The notes beneath the pieces were generated by a model. That model was not told the DNA's origin, did not search any database, and saw only the letters and a list, made by a program, of their open reading frames with translations. The translations under genes and the position numbers were made by a program. From positions 24,769,110 through 24,833,109 of the forward strand of contig JACMZG010001863.1 of NCBI GenBank assembly GCA_018340805.1: a stretch of 64,000 nucleotides of DNA, read 5' to 3'. Source of the DNA: Microvelia longipes. Lineage: Eukaryota; Arthropoda; Insecta; Hemiptera; Veliidae. Positions 1 through 13,617 of this stretch are shown in pieces. Every line of letters starts with the position of its first letter. Position 1 is the first letter of the stretch.

Positions 1-1185
1 AACCAACTTTCCTAATAAGGGGAATCTTAGGCCCTATAGTATGCCTTTTTTCACTATGGAAGAGAGTACGCTATTTAAGGTTATTTAATAACATTTGAAG
101 GGTGCTAATGTGATTTTTGGGAGGCTTAAACCCCCCTCCCTAGCCTAAGTCTGCCCATAGTTGTGATTGGTATATTTTAACCAAAATTACAACATGGCAG
201 GATCTTCTATACAACATATTCTTAACTCTATATTCCGAACATATTATGGGTAAGGATTTAACATGAATCTTCTTTCATATCTTATCAGATAAAGCTATTG
301 TCCCTTCGGCTGTCGAGAAACACTTGCTCAAGGTTAGTAAGCCTTATTATTATCCAATGCTAAAAGGGCCTAACTACATAGCGTAATAACATCTCCACTG
401 CATATCCTGATAACATAGCTCTGCTTTTCTCCAGTACTATTACTGTGCATTTACTATCCAGAAGAACCATGCTAAACTTGGTTTGGCTGAGCGCCAAAGA
501 GAAACTTAAGGCCTTGCTTATCTAAAATTGGCAAAAGAAGTAAATACAAGTAGTTTGGTTTAGTTCTTCCTTAGATTCAAGATAGTGTCAACTTTTCTGT
601 TATTTTTACCATACCATATTTTATTCAAGTGTAAAATCTGTGGTTCAATAATACTAATATTTAATTATAAAATGCCGTTAAAGTTTTTTATCCGAAAAAG
701 TTTTTTTAGTATGATACATTTTACTTAATAACTATAAGGAAACGATAAGAAAATTTTCAAACGAGCCTCCTTTTAAAATAAATGTCGACTTTCCAACAGA
801 TCGATTTTAGAAAAGGTTTTGTAGTAGTCATGGAAATTATGAAGTAATATCACGCGACCCTACCCCTCACTCTCAGATTTTCACGAGTGATAACTAAAAC
901 ACAATCCTTAAGTATTATTCTAAGAAATTAGTTATTTCTTTTCTGTTATAAATCTAATTTTAGGTTTTTAGTTATGAAAATTCCTTTAGAGAATTGTTTG
1001 CTGTTTTTACTACACTTTACTATTAAAATATTATAAGGAAATCGCGTGTTTATGTAATTTAGTTTAAGTTAAAATTTTAAAATACATTTAGAAGTAGTAA
1101 TGTCATTGTTTTCCTATTTAATGTATTTAATTAAAAAAATATTAGAAAAATACATCAGTTGTTTTTGTTTATACCCATGTTTAAT
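1..1185. other. AT-rich background, no feature recognised
   Basis: No open frame of note, no repeat family shared with the rest of the window and no RNA gene seen. Confidence 0.6.
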
Positions 1186-1290
1186 TAGTAAAATTTGGCT
1201 TACGTGTTTTCTCTATTTTTTTTTACTTCGTTTTCTCTTTAACTTATAAACTAATTATTTTTGTGTGTTTCAGGTGAGTTACTATTTTAT
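1186..1290 (+). promoter_or_regulatory. Candidate recursive splice site (ratchet point)
   Basis: A 3' splice site abuts a 5' splice site: TTTGTGTGTTTCAG|GTGAGT, junction 1273/1274. Upstream is a pyrimidine-rich tract and a branchpoint-like ACTAAT. No AG dinucleotide occurs for roughly 85 bases before the site. In Drosophila such zero-length exons subdivide very long introns. No exon is visible on either side, which suits an intronic window. Function is inferred from sequence only. Confidence 0.4.
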
Positions 1291-3565
1291 TATGTCTCTA
1301 AGGATATGGTTCGTATTTTTATTTGTTATTATTCTGTAATAATGAGTATGTGGTGTTGTGCATGCATAGTATATATGGAGTTCACATCCGATAGGTGGAT
1401 GCTTAACAGTGTCATTGAATTACTGCTGTAAAGTTTTCATTAGAATAAAAAAAAAGTTGAAAATATTAATTAGTTTTACGTTTAATTAATTAATGATAAG
1501 AATAAATGTTCTTTGTGTTGAATTTAATATGTCAGTGATACATTAAAATCAGGAACTATTAATGAATAAATTAAATCTTAAATGATAAAATGTGTGTTAT
1601 GCAATATCATTCGTATAAGGTTTATTCAAGATGTTTTTAAATTGGTGATAACACCGTCGATAATTTAGTAATAATGAGGTCTCCCGCCTCAACAGAAAGT
1701 ACAAAATGATTAGAGGTGGCATTGCCTGTCTTATTTCATAGAAAAGTCAAAAGAAAAATATAGAGGACTAGAGCAGTAGAGCCTGATCAAAAAGTAAAAA
1801 AATGAGCACAATGTATACTCGGAATCGATATTCTGAGAAATGCCGAAATCTGTATAGTCTGTTTCAATATCTAGCCTGTTTATGTATCTTTTTGACTAAT
1901 GTATTAAAATGAATTAATGTTACCTAACTTTGCAGGTATTTTATTAAAAACTGACAATTATGTGTAACAATAATCGCGAACCCATATTTTTCTAGTTCTT
2001 TGTAGACCGATTAGACTAAGACGTAACCGAACTTATTTGAGTATAATCGTCTTGTATAGGCTTATTCTTCACGATTTCACCTCACTACCACATCTAGATA
2101 GTGTTGACTGGTATCGATGTTGTTTGGAGGCATGTTTTTATGAAGTCCAGAGTATTGCTGCAGAGGATAGTAACCGATGCATCACGTCCTTGTCTTCGTG
2201 ACCTTACTCCCTCCATTCTACATTTCATCCTCTGAAACCTTATTTTTACACACCAACAATCACTGACTCCCACAATTCCTCTTCTCTATAACAGCCGACT
2301 TCCTTTGCTTCCTCTATCATTTCTCTATTTCTAATTTATATTACATCTAATTTTTTATCTCCCTTTATTATGTTTAAAGCATAAATCAAAGGTGTCTACC
2401 TCATTCATTAGATTATTACTTATAATTTATCATTGTATCTATACCAATATTGTTACTTATTAAAGCATACGTTATTAATAGCCCAGCTTCTGGATACTTT
2501 ATATTTTATTTTGAAATGATATTTCTTGTTTAAAATTAGTTGTCAAATGAGAAACCATGTCTTCATTACTTTTTGAATAACAAAAATGAATGAGATTCTG
2601 CTTTTATAAAATCCTGTTACGGAAACAGTTTTATTTGCTGTTACATAGCATTTTGGTATGTATTTGGCGAATTAACATTATTTGCTATTTTTCTGAAATT
2701 TAGAAGTCGTGCTTCATTTATATAAGTTTTTCTACTATACTTTACCCAAGCTATTAGAGTCTAATAAATCTCCTATTTATTTATAATACTTTGATAATAA
2801 ATTTAAATTATTCCATATTACTTAAAATGCCTAGGTTAACATTTCTTTGGTTGAAGATATAGTTTATATTTCTTGTTATATTATTTAAGTATAATTAAAA
2901 CTTCATTTAGATGGGTTTACAATCTAAACTACTATAGATTCTCATTATAATTTGAACTACAAAGATAAAACTTTAAGGAACTTTTAGAAATAAGAGAGTT
3001 ATTCCCATAAGGACTCGAGAAACTTACGAGTATATACTTGATTTTGTTATGTTATTAAAAGTTTATTATACTTTACTTTGTTTATTACTTTGATATAATG
3101 GATTACTTTAAAATTAAATTAAACTAGTCAAAATTCTTATGAAATTATTTTTGCTCTGTAGTTGCTACAATTTAAGTTGTACCATATCCCAATTTAGTAT
3201 TTTATTTGTATTTCTTAAAGCTAGTTCACCTACAATTTAGAATAAAAATACCTTCTTATGACTCATTAATTAAGTTGGATCGAATTCAAAATTTTAAAAA
3301 TAATTTAATTACATTGAGAATGAAATAAAGACAAATAATAAATCAAAGTGTTATTTATTATGCCTTAATGAATTGATGTTATTGTTCTATTTTTGTGGCG
3401 TCTTTCTTATTATTCACCCACTTCTCTTTTTAAATTTTTTTTAATTCCTTTTAAAATAGTGCTGATAAAGAAAGCTTTCGATTACATCATGCGGTACTGT
3501 GTGCTTCAATGTTTACAATTTCAAAATTAGTTCCATCGTTGTTGTCAGATTCTATTAATGTATCT
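1291..3565. other. AT-rich background; small less AT-rich patch
   Basis: About 2090-2340 is pyrimidine-rich and less AT-rich than its surroundings, without a recognisable reading frame. Nothing else stands out. Confidence 0.5.
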
Positions 3566-3566
3566 T

Positions 3567-4335
3567 TTTACTTTTCCTCATTTATACCGTAGGTATATAG
3601 GAAAAGTATTGTGTTTGCCAAAAATCCGAAACCGTCACTATCCGTATCAGGTGTTTTAAAGGCCTCCTGAGTGGGTTTCTCAAAGTTGTCTATCTGTGTG
3701 TGTGTGTGTGAAAAATATATATATATTTTTTGTGTGAAAAAATATATATTTCTACAAAAAGCTTTGTAGAAAAATTAATCTACCGCTGTAGTTGTGTTAT
3801 TTGGAAAATATTTTTTTTTATGACATCATTAACTTGCAATAATGGCTCAGCGAAAATTTTGAAAAATTATAAAACTTATGGGTTCCAATTGAATTTTGGC
3901 TCGCTTGTAGCCATGTATAAGACTAATATATGTGCCAGGTTCCTTCTCATTATCAGAATTAGTTCAATTTTTATGGAATATGTACGTTTTTTAAAAAGTT
4001 GTGAAAAATCATAAAAATGATTCAATTGAGTTAAAATTTAGTACAAGGGTGTACTTTTACTTATTATATAAGTACATGAAGTTTTCTTCCAAAGCGACAA
4101 GTATATCCACGATATAATTTTTGTTGGATCATAAAAGTAAAGTAGCATTGAGCGTGGTCAATGCTGTATGGGTGCCCGCTATACTATCTGAGTACGATCG
4201 ATGTGAGTCCAAAAACATGTTGCAGTTTAAATTTGGCGCATTGTATATTTTGAGGACGAGCGAAAAGAGCCTGAATCATAGAGGATGAGCTTAGCGAATC
4301 CAATAAAGTGAGAAATAATTTCGAGTTAACTTTAC
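3567..4335 (+). repeat. Rep-5S copy, nearly full length
   Basis: It starts with the family's 5' end (cttttcctcatttataccg...) and has a (TG)n stretch, the 'gacatcatt' block and the 5S-rRNA-like module at about 4118-4170 (gcattgagcgtggtcaatgc). It ends with diverged 'gaggacgagcg' repeats. The last ~40 bases, normally 'ggtaccccgtacccg', are degraded. It aligns by eye along its length with the copy at 28452-29290. Confidence 0.8.
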
Positions 4336-6134
4336 CTAATTTTTTGTAACCACTTTTTTTTGGTCTGGTTAAGTAATAAATCTAACCCTAATACATAACT
4401 GCATATTACGTCTTTTTAAGTTTATCGGTGTCAAAGATCAAGTACTACCATAAGTTCCTTATATTTTATTTGGCTTGTTTCCTCGTAGAAACCATATTCC
4501 CCTATGTGACGATTTAAAACAGCTGGGATAGTTGGAAGCTTATTTATATCTCGAGCTCCCTCTTTGTGCAAAATAAACTCTAATATCAACATTACAACAA
4601 ATTTCTAATAAAATGAATCTGCGTTATTTCTCTTATTAAAATAAATAAAAAAATATAAAATTAATTATAAATGAACAAATGAGGAAGTGTGTTACGTTGT
4701 TATTAATTCCCACAATAGATATTTTATACCACGCTGTCATAAAACATACAAATAATTACATAATAAATTTACAATTCAAATTAATTCCTAAATTAAATTA
4801 TTATTATTTCCTAAAATTCTTCTATTTCTTGAAAGACTGTTTAAATAACCTTTTGTTAAAAATTGTATCTATTTATTTTTTGCAAAGAGAAAACATTCCT
4901 CTACAAACGACTATCCATTTGAGGCAAAAGAAATAATATACATCTACATTTTCATAAAAAAAGATACTACCTAACAAATTTAGTATAATATTTTATATAT
5001 TTTTAAATACTAGCTTAAATTGTATTACTTTGTATTATTTGCTCTTACAAATAATAGGAAGCAATGCATGAATATTGATTAATGTGCTCTTATTCATAAG
5101 AGCAAGATCAGACTTATTGAAACTGTATATTAAAGTAAAACCTTTATACATAATAGTTATTTGTGTACAACTTTGTTCTTTTAGGGGCGAATTTTCTAAT
5201 ACCTTTTTTTAATTGTCCTACACTTATAGATTTTTATTCAAATTTTTAACAACCAGTTTATTATCGAGTATTTTTTAAAAAAAAAGTTGAAACTATTTTT
5301 ATAGCAATAGTTTTGATAAAGCTATAGTTATCTTAAAAAATATTGCATTTCAATTTGTAACTATCAATTGCTTTTTGTAACATTATAGTATTATCAACAA
5401 TACTTAATCATGAATTATGACAAATTTGAGTGAATAACGAATTATAGCAATTCTATTGTTATAAATCTGATTATACTTATCGTAGAAAATACAATGACTT
5501 AATTTGTATACTAATAGATTCTCTTATCAGTTATGAACACAACGTATTCATGTTACATACTTATTTTATTGTTAACTTATTTTATTTATTGTTTATTATT
5601 TTTACTTGGGTAAGGAGAGAAGGTTATTATTTACTATTATGACAACTCTTATACATACTCAATTACTCAATTCTTATACTTTCATGGGACCCCCTGAAAG
5701 TCAAAATCATATACCTATGATGATTTTGTATTTCTTTTTCTGACAAAGAGGTTCTAATGTTCTATTATAAAACATATTTTAGTATTCCTATTGATGAAAT
5801 AAAATATTTTAATTTTTTGTTATTTATTTAGCTCTTAGTTTAATAGTTAGTTTAATAGCTTAATCAATACACTTATTATGATAAGTAACGTGTCTCTCCA
5901 CTTTATTGAATAAATGAAATCATTTATTAATAAAAATAATTATAGTTAAAATACATATAGAATTATTTTATCGCCAGAAAGGTCATAATAGAACTTTTCG
6001 GTAATTGTATTTATGTAATAATTTTTGCCATTTTTTACCCAGGCCACCGAGCAGTACAATAACGAATACACGGATTATAATGAAAAACGGGCCTATTAAC
6101 TAGTGTAGCTATCATAATTTTAGATTTATTTAGT
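4336..6134. other. AT-rich background, no feature recognised
   Basis: Only short chance open frames, for example 4679-4936, which is low-complexity hydrophobic sequence with no domain. Confidence 0.6.
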
Positions 6135-6335
6135 ATTAGAGCGAAACGAGACCGAAGTAAGAACACCCCTTGACTTGGGATCACTATATTCTTCTCAAGT
6201 CGAGCGTAGCGAATACAGATAATACCACCTTAAGCTTTGTATAATCATAAAATTTTGAGAACGAGCAAAGCAAGTCTGAACTTGCAAGGAGAAGTACTCG
6301 GTTCCCCGCTTCGATTTTTTGTTAATTTTTTACAT
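6135..6335 (+). repeat. Rep-5S degraded 3' fragment
   Basis: Diverged versions of the family's 3' motifs appear in order: 'tcgagcgtagcgaata', 'gagaacgagcaaagcaagtctga', then a worn version of the 'ggtaccccgtacccgatttt' end. The 5S module and the 5' half are not recognisable. Confidence 0.55.
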
Positions 6336-7185
6336 ATTGGACCTTATCCACATTGCTTTAGTATTTGTTAAAAAAACCAACAGAAATATTAGGACTAAAC
6401 CTGTTCTGTAAAATTGCTTTAAGCCAATGGTTCCATCGGTACTTTAACCACTTTATTTTAAACTATTTGTGCTCCTTGGCGGTGTCTACAAAACAAAAAC
6501 TAAAAATAAATACATCCTTTTTTGATTTATTATTTTATAATAAATGGTCTTCTCATTTTTTATTTTATCTTCCTTTTATGGTCTTTTTCATTTATTATAT
6601 TTTTTGGTCTTGTTTTATTTACCTTCTTCTTTATTTTATTTAATTAAAGATTGGTCAGATAAAAGAATGTTTTGCTGAAAACAAACTGACATAATCAGAC
6701 CATAATTATTGATGTTAACTTTATTCCCTCCTTGTAATGAACTTCTTGTTAAAATTTAAGTTTTTAATAAGATTTATAAGTTTGTTTGCAAAACTTTAAG
6801 TTCTTATTGTTTGATTCTTTTAATTATGTATGTTCGTGACTCACGATAAATCATTTTAATGAACAGCTTTAGTTGTGCTTCATATTTGGTTTAATTGGCT
6901 TATTATCTGAAATGGTTTTTTCTGATTGATTACTATAAGTCAGTTAAAAAATTATCGATTGGCTTAGTAATGACAAAGGGTAAAAGTTATTACATTTATG
7001 CATTTTAATTACTTTGTTTGCATTTAAAGTTCGGATACATTATGTATCTAACAATAGCTTTACTTACTGTCTCCGATAAGATTTATTATTACTTCTCTAT
7101 CTACTAAAGTAGTTGAGGAAATCATTGTAACAACAAATAGTAATGCATATTTTTTTAAATATTTTATTTTAAACTTTAAATTAAA
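6336..7185. other. AT-rich background, no feature recognised
   Basis: A 92-codon open frame at 6365-6643 is Phe/Leu/Tyr-rich and AT-driven, with no domain. Confidence 0.55.
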
Positions 7186-7810
7186 ACAAAAAATGGGTAC
7201 GAGGTACCTCGGAACTTTTCCTCACCACATCAGATTCGCCTCGCTCGATACTGCTTTACTTTTATGATGTAACAAAAATCATGAATATATTTGTCGTAAT
7301 GAACCGAAACGCGGTGTACTTATTTAATAACCCTTGCACCGAATTTCAACTCAATTGGATTATTTCCAGATTTTTTACAATACTTACACAAAAATAAACT
7401 AATGCTGATAATGAGATAAAACTTGCCACGTATGTTAGTCTTCTACGTGGCTACTTACGTGCCAAATTACGATAAGATCTCATCATATTCCGCATTTTAT
7501 GATTTTTCAAAATGTTTGCTCATCTATTAATGCGGGTTAATGACGTCATAAAAATATTTTCCTAACAACTTACTAATCCTATAGAATTATTTTTTTACAA
7601 AGTTTCAACTCTTTAGCATAAATGCACTGGGAGCTACGATGATAACATACACACACATACAGACAGTGAACTTTGTGAAAACCACTTATAGGAGGTATTA
7701 AAAAATCCTGAAACGGATAATTCCGATTACAGCCCGATTTCAGATTTTTTATCATGCACAATACTTTTCCTGTATACCTACGGTAAAAATGAGGAAGAGT
7801 GAAAATTGCA
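7186..7810 (-). repeat. Rep-5S copy with an internal deletion
   Basis: Read on the minus strand, it runs from 'cttcctcatttttaccgtagg' near 7805 to 'gaggtacctcgtacccatttt' near 7190. The start of the 5S-like module is present (about 7240-7285, 'aaagcagtatcgagcga'). Most of the downstream gaggacgag block is deleted. The (TG)n, 'gacgtcattaac' and 'gtgccaagttt' family blocks are all recognisable. Confidence 0.8.
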
Positions 7811-9685
7811 TGCAATAAATAATGCCTTATATATTAACTAAAATTTTATCAGTTGCTAGCCCGTGTTTTAACTCTTATGGATCCCGAAATCGAAACAAAA
7901 ATTGGGTAATCTGTAGTAATTAATGGTTAAATGAAGAGATGAATGTGTGTGCTCTTTTCTTTTCAATAAGGAATAGAAAGAAAGAAAAATGGCTCAATCA
8001 ATTCGTATAAGTAAGTTTTGAGAAAGGAAGGACTGATTAAATTTGAGAGAAAGTCGATCCATCTCAAAATAGCAACTATGTTTTATTTAAAAAAAAATCT
8101 AGGAAATATTTATTGGTTTTGAATTGTTTTGAGCCCAACAAGACCCTTACCAAATCTGTGGGCTTGCTTAGTTCTTGAGACATTCAAAGTTACTAAATCG
8201 TTCAGTAACACTGTTTTTGAAACCTGATCTGAGTGACTTTAGAAAATAGAGGAGAAGTTAAGTTCCATATTTCTATTATTGACATATTAGAAATAATCGT
8301 CCTAAAAAAGTTGAATGTAAATTCCTAATGCTCGTTTAAATAATGGGGTACGTTATTTTATTTTCTTCTTTAAATTACTATACCGACCTTTTTAAAGTAG
8401 AGCCTTCTTTACGATCATCTTCAGTAGAAACAGTTTGAATATACTTGTTTAATCTTTGTCAATAAGAATATTAATCATAATTTGTATCCATTATTTATTA
8501 TATTTATTAATTAATTAGTCTAGCTTATTATTATAAAAGCTTGGTTATGGTCCATTAGTTTATTAACTTATAATGGTTGAGTGAGCTAAGGAGTGGGATG
8601 AGGGGGGACTTGAAGAGTTTAGCTACTTAGGCTTAGTGTAGAGGACTAAAGATTTTCTGCCTCTATTATTATGGACCTTTCTTTTCTCTGTAACATTTTG
8701 TTAAGAACATAATTTTTCGCTCACTTGATTGAGCAAGAGCAAATATTTTATTGTTCAATTAAATAGGTGTATTGATTTTATGTAGAAGTCACAGACCAAT
8801 AATAAAAATTTTGATGTGACTTTTACCTGTGTACGATCTGGGAAATTTAGTAATAGGGCTTGCTTACATTATAGTATGTGATAACAAATATACTTGCAAT
8901 TTAAGGGAATAAAAGTTTGATTAATTATGTTATTCTTACATTAATTAATTGACGGGGGGCATAAATATCATGAAAAATATTGAGGTGTTAGATATTATTG
9001 TTTAAAGAATAAATAGTTTCTTACAAAAGTTTGGGTTGGGGTTATGATTGTTGTAAGTTAAAGCCATGTGATCTGTCTATTACCTCTCTTAGACGCCAAT
9101 CGTTATTTAAAATTCTTATGAGCGATAACATAAGAACTTGATGGTATGTTGATGTATAGTAGTTTCTTTATTTTAGCCATACAATCTTAAAATCAAGCTT
9201 CCCTATATAGGCTTAAAAATACGAGCATATAATATTGTATAATAAATTACATACATTTATTTTAAGTAAAATCTGTTGCCTTTGGCCCCTGTCTGATGTC
9301 GCGACCGCTGCTTTGCAGGCCTTCGGCTTGCTCAGAAAAATTCCTTAGTTCATTGGTTGTCGTTTCGTATTATTTGTTATTAGTTTTAATCATTTTTATT
9401 ACATTGAATTTTACCAAGTATTTAGCTCATTTTCATCATCTGGGCCCACTCCGCGGCCGTGGTGCCTTCTGGTCCAGTTATTGTGTTGACTGACTGGGAT
9501 AGGAGGCCAACCAGAGTAAGGAGGTAGGAGATATCTTTTCCTACTACCTCCTCTTCCTTAAAAAACATAGGTTTACCGTAGAGGTTATCGACCTAGAGGG
9601 AATACATATATATTGAAATATATATTTGTATATCATTTGCGCCACTTAGGACTGTCCTGAGCTGAAACTGGTCTCAATCGATTTA
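7811..9685. other. Background with one less AT-rich patch
   Basis: At 9290-9560 there is a patch containing 'ggccttcggcttgctc' and 'ccgcggccgtggtgcc', followed by an imperfect hairpin (aaggaggtaggaga ... tactacctcctcttcctt, about 9518-9560). No gene or family was identified. The remainder is featureless. Confidence 0.45.
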
Positions 9686-10370
9686 TCCTCACTTTTTTTT
9701 AAAAATTTTTTTTACATCTTTATAAAAATGACGCCATTTTTATACGCCTTGTGGGATTTGAACACTTCTTTCTCTCATAAGACTTGGCTTTTGTGCCACG
9801 TTTCATTAAAATTGCATCAGCAGTGCAAGGTGCTGCGTGTTTACACTAAAAGTGCACAGACATTTGTGTATATATCCCGAAATATACACAGCTAGTCATA
9901 GATCTGCTTGAAGCCTCTGTGTATTCAGAAAAACTTCAAACCCTCATTAGAATCACTTTTTATCAAACAATTTGTTTCGTAATTATTTATGATTTTTTCT
10001 AAATGATGATAAATAAAAGAGTCTCTCTACTTAATTAAAAAACATCCTCTAGCGCTACCGTTTTGAATGATTTTTTCTAAAGTTTAATGTGACACCATGT
10101 TAATATATCATTATGTACGCCATGTTTGATTTATCACAAAACCTATTATTTTTTTATTTTCATAGGACTTGATTATTGAGTTTTCCCAATTTTTAATTAA
10201 ATTCAATTAGCCATTTGAGCGGTTACATGTGCTCTTTCAAAAACTCATATTAAATACATAAGACTTCAAATGTTTTTTTTTGCGATCTAATGGTGCTGAA
10301 AAGTCGACATTTGATGAAAAAAGTGGGTAATACGTTTTTTGCTAATGCAATGCTTCCCATCCTTATAGAA
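9686..10370 (+). repeat. Rep-C dispersed repeat, copy 1
   Basis: It shares ordered blocks with 44366-44935: 'gccatttttatacgcc', 'cataggacttg', 'attagccatttgagc', 'cattagaa(t)cactttttat', a gene-free AT body and 'gctaatgcaatg'. Both copies contain the 'cgccat... / ...cataggactt... / agccatttgagc' series twice, so the family is internally duplicated. No coding capacity was seen and the family is not recognised. Confidence 0.65.
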
Positions 10371-10855
10371 GGTATGGAAGCAAATATTAATTTGATTTTT
10401 AGGAAGCGTGAACGCTTTAGTGAAAATAATATAATAGTACTTTAAAAGTAAACCGATTTATTTCTACTTCAAAATGCATTTTCTTCTTATTTAAGTGAGC
10501 ATTGGGTCTCTGGCCTATCAAGCTTAATGTACCATTAAACTTACTCTCTAGTTATTTATGTCTTAACTTGTACTTAAACTGTGGTCACCTATAATATTTT
10601 ATCTTGTTATAGTTATAATCATTGCTTCAATCTCTAGCTTTAAAGGCGAACATTCTTTGCTGGATTGCAATTATGTCGTGACTTAGCTTTGCTCCACTAA
10701 AGTTCTCGTTATAGTTTTTTTATTTTTTGAATTGGTGGTTTTTAAAGCTTGCGTTACTTATGTACACCGTTATTTTTTAATTTTTTGAGTTCAGCGACTT
10801 TTTTCGATCTTTAAATTTGTATTTTCTTGTTTTGGTATAATTATAATTTGACATC
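10371..10855. other. AT-rich background, no feature recognised
   Basis: No shared repeats or open frames. Confidence 0.55.
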
Positions 10856-11405
10856 TTTTTAAAAATCGGGTACGGGGTACCTCAAAACTTTTCCTCATCA
10901 CATCGGATTCGCTTCGATCATCCTCTCTACTTCGGACTCGCTTCGCTCGTCCTCAGAATATACGATTTGCTGATGCATGCTGCGGCACCTCTTCGGACTC
11001 GCTTCGCTCGTCCTCAGATATTAAATACAATCGTTTCATCCTCAGCAGTCGCCCCTACAGCGCACCGCCCACGCTCAATGCTGCTTCACTTTGATCCCAA
11101 CAAGAACTATAAATATAATTGTCGTATTAAAATGAAACTTAGTGTACTTATTTATTACGTAAAAGTATATACTTGTACCGAATTTCAACTCAATAAGATT
11201 ATTTTCCTATTTTTTACATTTTTTAAAAAACGTACACAGAAGTCATTTAATAAAAATTGAACAAAATCTGACGATGAAATGAAACTTGGCACATGTTAGT
11301 CTTATACGTGCCTACCTGCGTGACAAATCTCAATTGGATCGCATAATTTTTCTGTGTTTTATGTTTTTTTTTTAATTTTCGCTGAGTCATTAATGCGGGT
11401 TGAAA
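10856..11405 (-). repeat. Rep-5S copy, 5' truncated
   Basis: The minus-strand copy ends at 'ggtaccccgtacccgattttt' (about 10863-10883). It has several 'gaggacgagcgaagcgagtc' units and the 5S-like module at about 11050-11104 (gtgaagcagcattgagcg on the minus strand). The 5' third of the family is missing. Confidence 0.8.
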
Positions 11406-12136
11406 ATATATTTACTGTAATTTAGTTTCAATGTTTGCGATTAAATTTAAGTTAAAATTATTTCCGTAATATTAATAGAATTAAGTCCTACTCATTTTCA
11501 AGTAATGGTCTTGACTACCGCCAATTATTTTATGATAAAATAATTTATCATTTATTTTGTAATATAATGTTCTAAATCATACGACAGATGTTTATTTTAA
11601 TTAATATTATGCATAATAATTCCAAATTGGATAAGCTGTTAGAAAATTAAATAATTTAATTATTAAATTATTTAATTAAATTTAAGAAGATTATTCTAAT
11701 AAATTGTTTAATAGAACATTAGACGCTTTGCTATAGATAAAAAATTAAAAGCTTTTCAAATCTACTTTTAGATGCCAATATTTCTATTAATGTATAGGTT
11801 GGCTGCACTGTTTTATAAATCTTGAATTACTCGGCAAAATCACGTATGTTTTATGAGTCTCTTTTTCTTTTAAGTTTTTATTCTTTGTAGTTCAACTCTT
11901 TTAGTTATTGCTTTACATAGAATTATCAAGTAAAATGTTAAATTAAATTTAAAAAATCATGATTAATTTTGTGTGAGTTATGATTTTTAGTTATAGAAGG
12001 TTGTAATCCGAAGCATCTTTGTTACATCTCTTCAACTCTTGAATTTCCATTTATTTAAGGTTAACTTAGTTTGTTTAATTAACTCTTAATTGTAGCACTA
12101 TTCTTAAGTATACAAATAATGCTAAGGAACTTACTT
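11406..12136. other. AT-rich background with an AT palindrome
   Basis: About 11645-11685 is an almost pure A/T self-complementary stretch (taatttaattattaaatta...). Otherwise nothing. Confidence 0.5.
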
Positions 12137-13113
12137 ATTTCTATCAGTGGCGGACTGAGCCAAAAAAGGCCGAGGAGGGTTTGACCTAAAAGGGCCCAAA
12201 CCTAGATCTCAAGTGGCCCAAAAGGGGAGGGGTCCCATATTGCTTCTCAAGTAAAGGGGTACACTTTTAACGAGAGTTATTAATGATTACATAGAGATAT
12301 ATTACTAGAGGGGCCCTATTGGTTGAATTTTGAAACATCGAAAAAGTAACCTGACCACATTCGATTATCATTATCATAAAATAAACAGAACAAAAAAACA
12401 GTAAATTATATAGTAGAATGTTTAAAATACAAATCACAACACAAACAATCTGCGGGAAGCCCAAAACAATTGATTAATTATAACCTCTACTCTCTCTTGG
12501 AGGAGGTTTCAATGAGGTTACACAGAGCCCCTGAGAGCCCCACTAAAAATGTTTCAGGTCTCTCAATGTATTAAGATAGGCTATGCTCCCTCTAGTATAT
12601 ATCTCTATGAATGATTATAACAAGCTTAATTTAATTAATTTGAACACAGATCATTGGGGTCGTACGGGACCCTTAAACATATAAATATATTGAATAAGGG
12701 CTATAAAGATCAACATTTTATTTAGATTAATAATTACTTTAAACATACAAATATGTAGAGCTCTTTATTGCTGCTATAGAGCCCTAATCAAGTATGTTAG
12801 GGCCATTTATGGCCCTAGTCTACGATATAGGGTCATTAAAAGCCCAGGTAAAATAAATAGGGGCCTTAAAGACACTAGATTTAAAAACATTTGTCTCTAG
12901 AAGGTCTTTAAGCCCCTACCTTAGAGTATTGGACCCTTTGACTTTTGTGTTATGAATATATTACATAATTATAATGAATACATACATTTTTATTCTATAA
13001 AATAATATTTATTTTATATTTAAAAATATGATGAATTTTTTTATTTTTGGCTGAGGGGCCCAAGGAGGGCTGCCGTCATCGTCCTTATTGCCCAGTCCGC
13101 TCCTGATTACTAT
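12137..13113. mobile_element. hAT-like non-autonomous DNA transposon with TSD
   Basis: The termini are imperfect inverted repeats: CAGTGGCGGACTGAGCC at 12145 and the complement of CAGGAGCGGACTGGGC ending at 13105. They are flanked by ATTTCTAT (12137-12144) and ATTACTAT (13106-13113), an 8-bp duplication with one mismatch. An 8-bp duplication and a CAGNGGCGGA-type end are typical of the hAT superfamily. The 961-bp interior is rich in 'gggcc' blocks, has no transposase frame and is less AT-rich than its surroundings, so the element is non-autonomous. Confidence 0.75.
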
Positions 13114-13430
13114 AATTTCAATTATTCGAGATCCAACGGTATGTAGGGATACCTATGATCTGATCTTGGCTCTTAGACTCAATTGTTCTGTGAATAAATT
13201 ATACTACGATTCTATTTATTAGTTTTACGGATCATTAAAAAATATGTTTTCTATTCCGTATAAGTGAGGGTAAAAGATTTTGTTAGACATTCGTTAAAAA
13301 TGCAGAGCTAGAAATTTATTCCTTGCTAGCTAAAAGCCATAAGTATCCATACGACAAAGGAGCGCATGCTCTTAAGAAACTTAACGTTGTATGGTTAACG
13401 TTAAACTTATGGTTTTTACTTCTTTGTACT

Positions 13431-13433
<3 letters not shown>
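13114..13433. other. Background, no feature recognised
   Basis: No shared repeat. Open frames running into the (TA)n array are artefacts of it. Confidence 0.5.
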
Positions 13434-13509
<76 letters not shown>

Positions 13510-13523
13510 ATTTTTTTTTTTTT
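13434..13523. repeat. (TA)n microsatellite plus T-run
   Basis: About 70 bases of TA dinucleotides with one phase break, followed by a run of T at about 13510-13523. Confidence 0.95.
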
Positions 13524-13617
13524 AAAAAGAAGCTGCCAATATATGAAACTAAAGCTTCATGTCTCTTATTGCAAACATTACAACTAAAACACGGACAGGT
13601 ACGCGGCCCACTTATTG

